A stretch of 64,000 bases of DNA from Nitrospira sp. SG-bin1 (GTDB taxonomy: Bacteria; Nitrospirota; Nitrospiria; Nitrospirales; Nitrospiraceae). Location of the stretch: NCBI GenBank assembly GCA_002083365.1, contig LVWS01000034.1:1-64000 (forward strand), in the 5' to 3' direction. Of the stretch, positions 61,688-64,000 are shown one piece after another (the stretch's first letter is position 1; every line of letters starts with the position of its first letter). Position numbers and translations under genes: made by a program. The notes below the pieces were generated by a model. That model saw nothing but the letters and a program-made list of their open reading frames with translations, searched no databases and was not told where the DNA came from.

Positions 61688-63211
61688 ATGCAGGAAAGTA
61701 AAAGCCGATCGGTTTGGATGGAGTCGGCGGTGCCGCAATCACATCCAGTCGATCGCTCTTTTGAAACGGATGTGTGCGTGGTCGGCGCGGGAATAGCAGG
61801 TTTGTCTACTGCCTATTTGTTGGCATGTGAAGGCAAATCCGTGGTCGTGCTTGATGACGGCCCGATCGGCGGAGGGATGACGGAACGGACCACCGCGCAC
61901 CTGTCGAACGTCATCGACGACGGGTATGTGACGATCGAGCGGCTTCATGGCGAACAAGGCTCCCGCCTGGCTTTCGACAGCCATACGGCGGCGATCGATC
62001 GAATTGAAACGATCGCCGCGGCCGAGCGCATTGCCTGCGACTTCGAGCGAGTCGATGGCTTTCTCTTTCAAGCGCCCGGGCAACCGGTGGAGCGTCTCGA
62101 AGAGGAACGCCTGGCGGCTCTACGCGCAGGCCACGTCGGTGTGGAACGGATTGAACGGCCTTCGCCGCCGGTCTTGGAACCAGGCCCCTGCCTCCGGTTT
62201 CCACGCCAGGCTCAATTTCATCCATTGAAGTACCTGACCGGTCTGATGCAGGCGATCGAACGACGGGGTGGACGCATCTTCACGGACACCCACGTGGAAA
62301 CCGTACAGGGCGGAGAACACGCCGTCATAGAAATGCAGCAAGGCCATGTCCTCCTGGCACAGTCCGTGGTCGTCGCCACGAACACGCCCATCAATGATAT
62401 GGTCGTGGTGCACACCAAACAAGCCCCCTATACCACCTATGTGATCGGAGCCGGCGTCCCGAAAAATTCCGTGCCTGCCGCGTTGTATTGGGACCAAGCC
62501 GACCCCTACCACTACGTGAGAATTCAGAAGGGCGCGGCAACCAATGGTCGTGATGTATTGATTATCGGCGGGGAAGACCACAAAACCGGTCAGGCGGACG
62601 ATGGGAAAGAGCGTCATCTCCGTTTGGAACGTTGGGCTCGCAAACGGTTTCCCATGATGGAACAGATCGAGTACCGGTGGTCGGGGCAGGTGATGGAACC
62701 GACAGATGGCTTGGGGTTGATCGGTCGAAATCCCGGGGATGCATCGAATGTATATATTGCGACCGGCGATTCGGGCATGGGAATGACACATGGCACGATA
62801 GCCGGGATGCTGTTGACCGACCTCATTATGGGACGCGACAATCCATGGGCTGCGTTGTATGACCCGTCCCGTAAATCGTTGAAATCGATCGGCACCTTTG
62901 TGCAAGAAAATCTCAATGTGGCGGCCCAGTACGCGGACTGGCTTTCGCCAGGTGACATCGCGTCCGAAAGTAAAATTCCTAAAGAATGTGGGGCTGTCCT
63001 TCGAAACGGCATGCAAAAGGTGGCCGTGTATCGCGATGAAAATGGAACGCTGCATCGTCGCTCAGCCGTGTGCCCTCACCTAAAGTGTATTGTGGCTTGG
63101 GACTCCACAGAACACACCTGGAACTGCCCATGCCATGGCTCCCGCTTCGATGCCTATGGCAAAGTGATAAATGGGCCGGCAAACACCAATTTATCTCCGA
63201 TTGAGACATAG
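61688..63211 (+). CDS. FAD-dependent oxidoreductase fused to a Rieske 2Fe-2S domain
   Basis: A 507-residue protein. The N-terminal FAD domain (about 28-400) has VCVVGAGIAGLSTAYLLACEG and ends with NVYIATGDSGMGMTHGTIAG, as in DAO/DadA-type amine oxidoreductases. The C-terminal Rieske domain (about 425-507) holds CPHLKC and, 15 residues on, CPCHGSRFDAYG, the Cys-His pairs of a 2Fe-2S cluster. This fusion (YhfW-like) is common and its substrate unknown. No signal peptide. The ATG has no strong ribosome binding site (gaggtt lies about 20 bases upstream). Confidence 0.88.
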   Translation: MQESKSRSVWMESAVPQSHPVDRSFETDVCVVGAGIAGLSTAYLLACEGKSVVVLDDGPIGGGMTERTTAHLSNVIDDGYVTIERLHGEQGSRLAFDSHTAAIDRIETIAAAERIACDFERVDGFLFQAPGQPVERLEEERLAALRAGHVGVERIERPSPPVLEPGPCLRFPRQAQFHPLKYLTGLMQAIERRGGRIFTDTHVETVQGGEHAVIEMQQGHVLLAQSVVVATNTPINDMVVVHTKQAPYTTYVIGAGVPKNSVPAALYWDQADPYHYVRIQKGAATNGRDVLIIGGEDHKTGQADDGKERHLRLERWARKRFPMMEQIEYRWSGQVMEPTDGLGLIGRNPGDASNVYIATGDSGMGMTHGTIAGMLLTDLIMGRDNPWAALYDPSRKSLKSIGTFVQENLNVAAQYADWLSPGDIASESKIPKECGAVLRNGMQKVAVYRDENGTLHRRSAVCPHLKCIVAWDSTEHTWNCPCHGSRFDAYGKVINGPANTNLSPIET

Positions 63212-63405
63212 CCGTCGTCATACCACCGCACTTTTCTCCTTAGAATTAGAAATAGGCTAGCATGAAGAGCTTTTTGAAGACCAGTCACTGCTTCCGATTA
63301 CCGCGGTTCTCTCGTAGCATTAACTAGGGAACCAACCAGTCGCTGCTTGCCAGGTCCTGCGTTAAGAGAAATGTGAAGTGTGCGCGGAAACAAAGGAGCG
63401 CCATC

Positions 63406-64000
63406 ATGTATCCATCGACGACGCTTAAGACATTAAGGATCGTCACCGCTCTTATTCTCCTCGCCGTCTGCTTACAGATCGGCGACGCACAAGCCGCGGA
63501 CGGCGACGAGACAAATTGGGCCGGTCTGCCGCAAGTCGACATCGGGTTTTTTTCGATCGGTGGTCGCGCCACCTATTTCGATCCCAAAGAGGGAGACGAC
63601 AAGTGGTTCGGCGGCGCACAACTGCGCATTCATCCGTGGCGCTATCTCGCCATCGAGGGATCGGCCGACTATCGGCGAGACGAGTTTCCCGGAGGGACGA
63701 AGACCCATACCTATCCCGTACAAGGGTCCCTGCTCATCTATCCCCTCGGGACGACTCGTCTGGCACCGTTCATTCTCGGCGGCGGTGGGTGGTATTTCAC
63801 CACGGTCGATGGCCCCGGCAATTTCGATGACACACAACATCGGTTCGGAGGCCATGTCGGAGGAGGATTGCAGTTCTTCATTACCGACCACTTCTCCGTC
63901 GATAGTACATATCGTCACATCTGGCTGGAACGACTGGAGTCCAGAGACCAGAATCTTGTGGACAAGAAGTTCAATGACAATGGTCACATGGTCACGATTG
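63406..64000 (+). CDS. outer-membrane beta-barrel protein (cut by window end)
   Basis: The frame begins at an ATG at 63406, after aaaggag, and is open to the window edge (198 codons). Residues 1-31 are a signal peptide (ending AQA). The rest has alternating beta strands with Gly and aromatics: LPQVDIGFFSIGGRATYF, FGGAQLRIHPWRYLAIEG, RLAPFILGGGGWYF, RFGGHVGGGLQFFITDHF and SVDSTYRHIWLERL. This is typical of small OmpA/OmpW-type barrels, for which the full length would be about 210-230 residues, so only the last strand is missing. Confidence 0.75.
   Translation, partial: MYPSTTLKTLRIVTALILLAVCLQIGDAQAADGDETNWAGLPQVDIGFFSIGGRATYFDPKEGDDKWFGGAQLRIHPWRYLAIEGSADYRRDEFPGGTKTHTYPVQGSLLIYPLGTTRLAPFILGGGGWYFTTVDGPGNFDDTQHRFGGHVGGGLQFFITDHFSVDSTYRHIWLERLESRDQNLVDKKFNDNGHMVTI

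Noticed and set aside
1..64000. CRISPR array
   Set aside because: No regularly spaced repeats of 20-40 bases and no cas genes were seen.

Overview
This window looks like chromosomal DNA of a Gram-negative (diderm) bacterium with moderately high GC. It has a complete Tol-Pal system, many lipoproteins with lipoboxes, outer-membrane and periplasmic c-type cytochrome proteins, and a glutamate synthase pair. The gene mix (a tRNA-Val/tRNA-Asp pair before tolQRAB-pal, mtnP next to a PfkB kinase, a GH57/galT cluster, AmgK-MurU, DUF1015, DUF5069) resembles Nitrospira and relatives (Nitrospirota). That is recall, not proof: no 16S rRNA or nxr gene lies here.

Layout. 1-4.2 kb: small accessory genes, a surface protein with five PPC-type repeats and a monohaem cytochrome c. 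4.6-8.0 kb (minus): mtnP, PfkB kinase, TPR lipoprotein and RodZ-like protein, tightly packed. 8.4-18.3 kb (minus): tRNA-Val, tRNA-Asp, tolQ, tolR, tolA-like, tolB, pal, two cpoB-like genes in tandem, mutL, miaA. 18.4-23.2 kb: xerC/D diverging from an LppC-like binding protein, an M50 protease and trpS. 23.3-28.4 kb: small lipoproteins, a BFN-domain protein, a metallo-beta-lactamase-fold hydrolase and a hemopexin-repeat/dihaem cytochrome fusion.

28.4-35.3 kb is the least understood part. Two large paralogous proteins of unknown function sit behind a palindrome-rich 546-bp region, followed by a Ycf46-type AAA ATPase and an NlpC/P60-like lipoprotein. 36.1-41.5 kb is accessory and partly decayed: a frameshifted membrane gene, a membrane gene with a repeat inserted in frame, DUF5069, PilZ, an orphan Hcp, a truncated TIR-like gene diverging from an intact Rossmann-like gene, and a nucleotidyltransferase pseudogene with its small partner. 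41.6-53.8 kb returns to core functions: gltD/gltB, a polyprenyl diphosphate synthase, DUF1015, an NtrC-type regulator and the MurU/AmgK pair for MurNAc recycling. 54.3-59.8 kb: VanZ-like, GH57, galT, a CCA-adding-type enzyme and a MoaD/ThiS-like protein. 60.3-64 kb: small secreted proteins, tRNA-Arg with a duplicated 3' half, a FAD oxidoreductase-Rieske fusion and a beta-barrel gene cut by the window end.

The functions converge on the cell envelope: Tol-Pal with two CpoB-like factors, LppC-like and M50 proteins, and MurNAc recycling. Several genes (amgK, the prenyl synthase, the AAA ATPase, the MoaD-like gene) have a -10-like hexamer 6-9 bases before the start codon and no Shine-Dalgarno sequence, suggesting leaderless mRNAs. 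All assignments come from reading the sequence; no database search was run.
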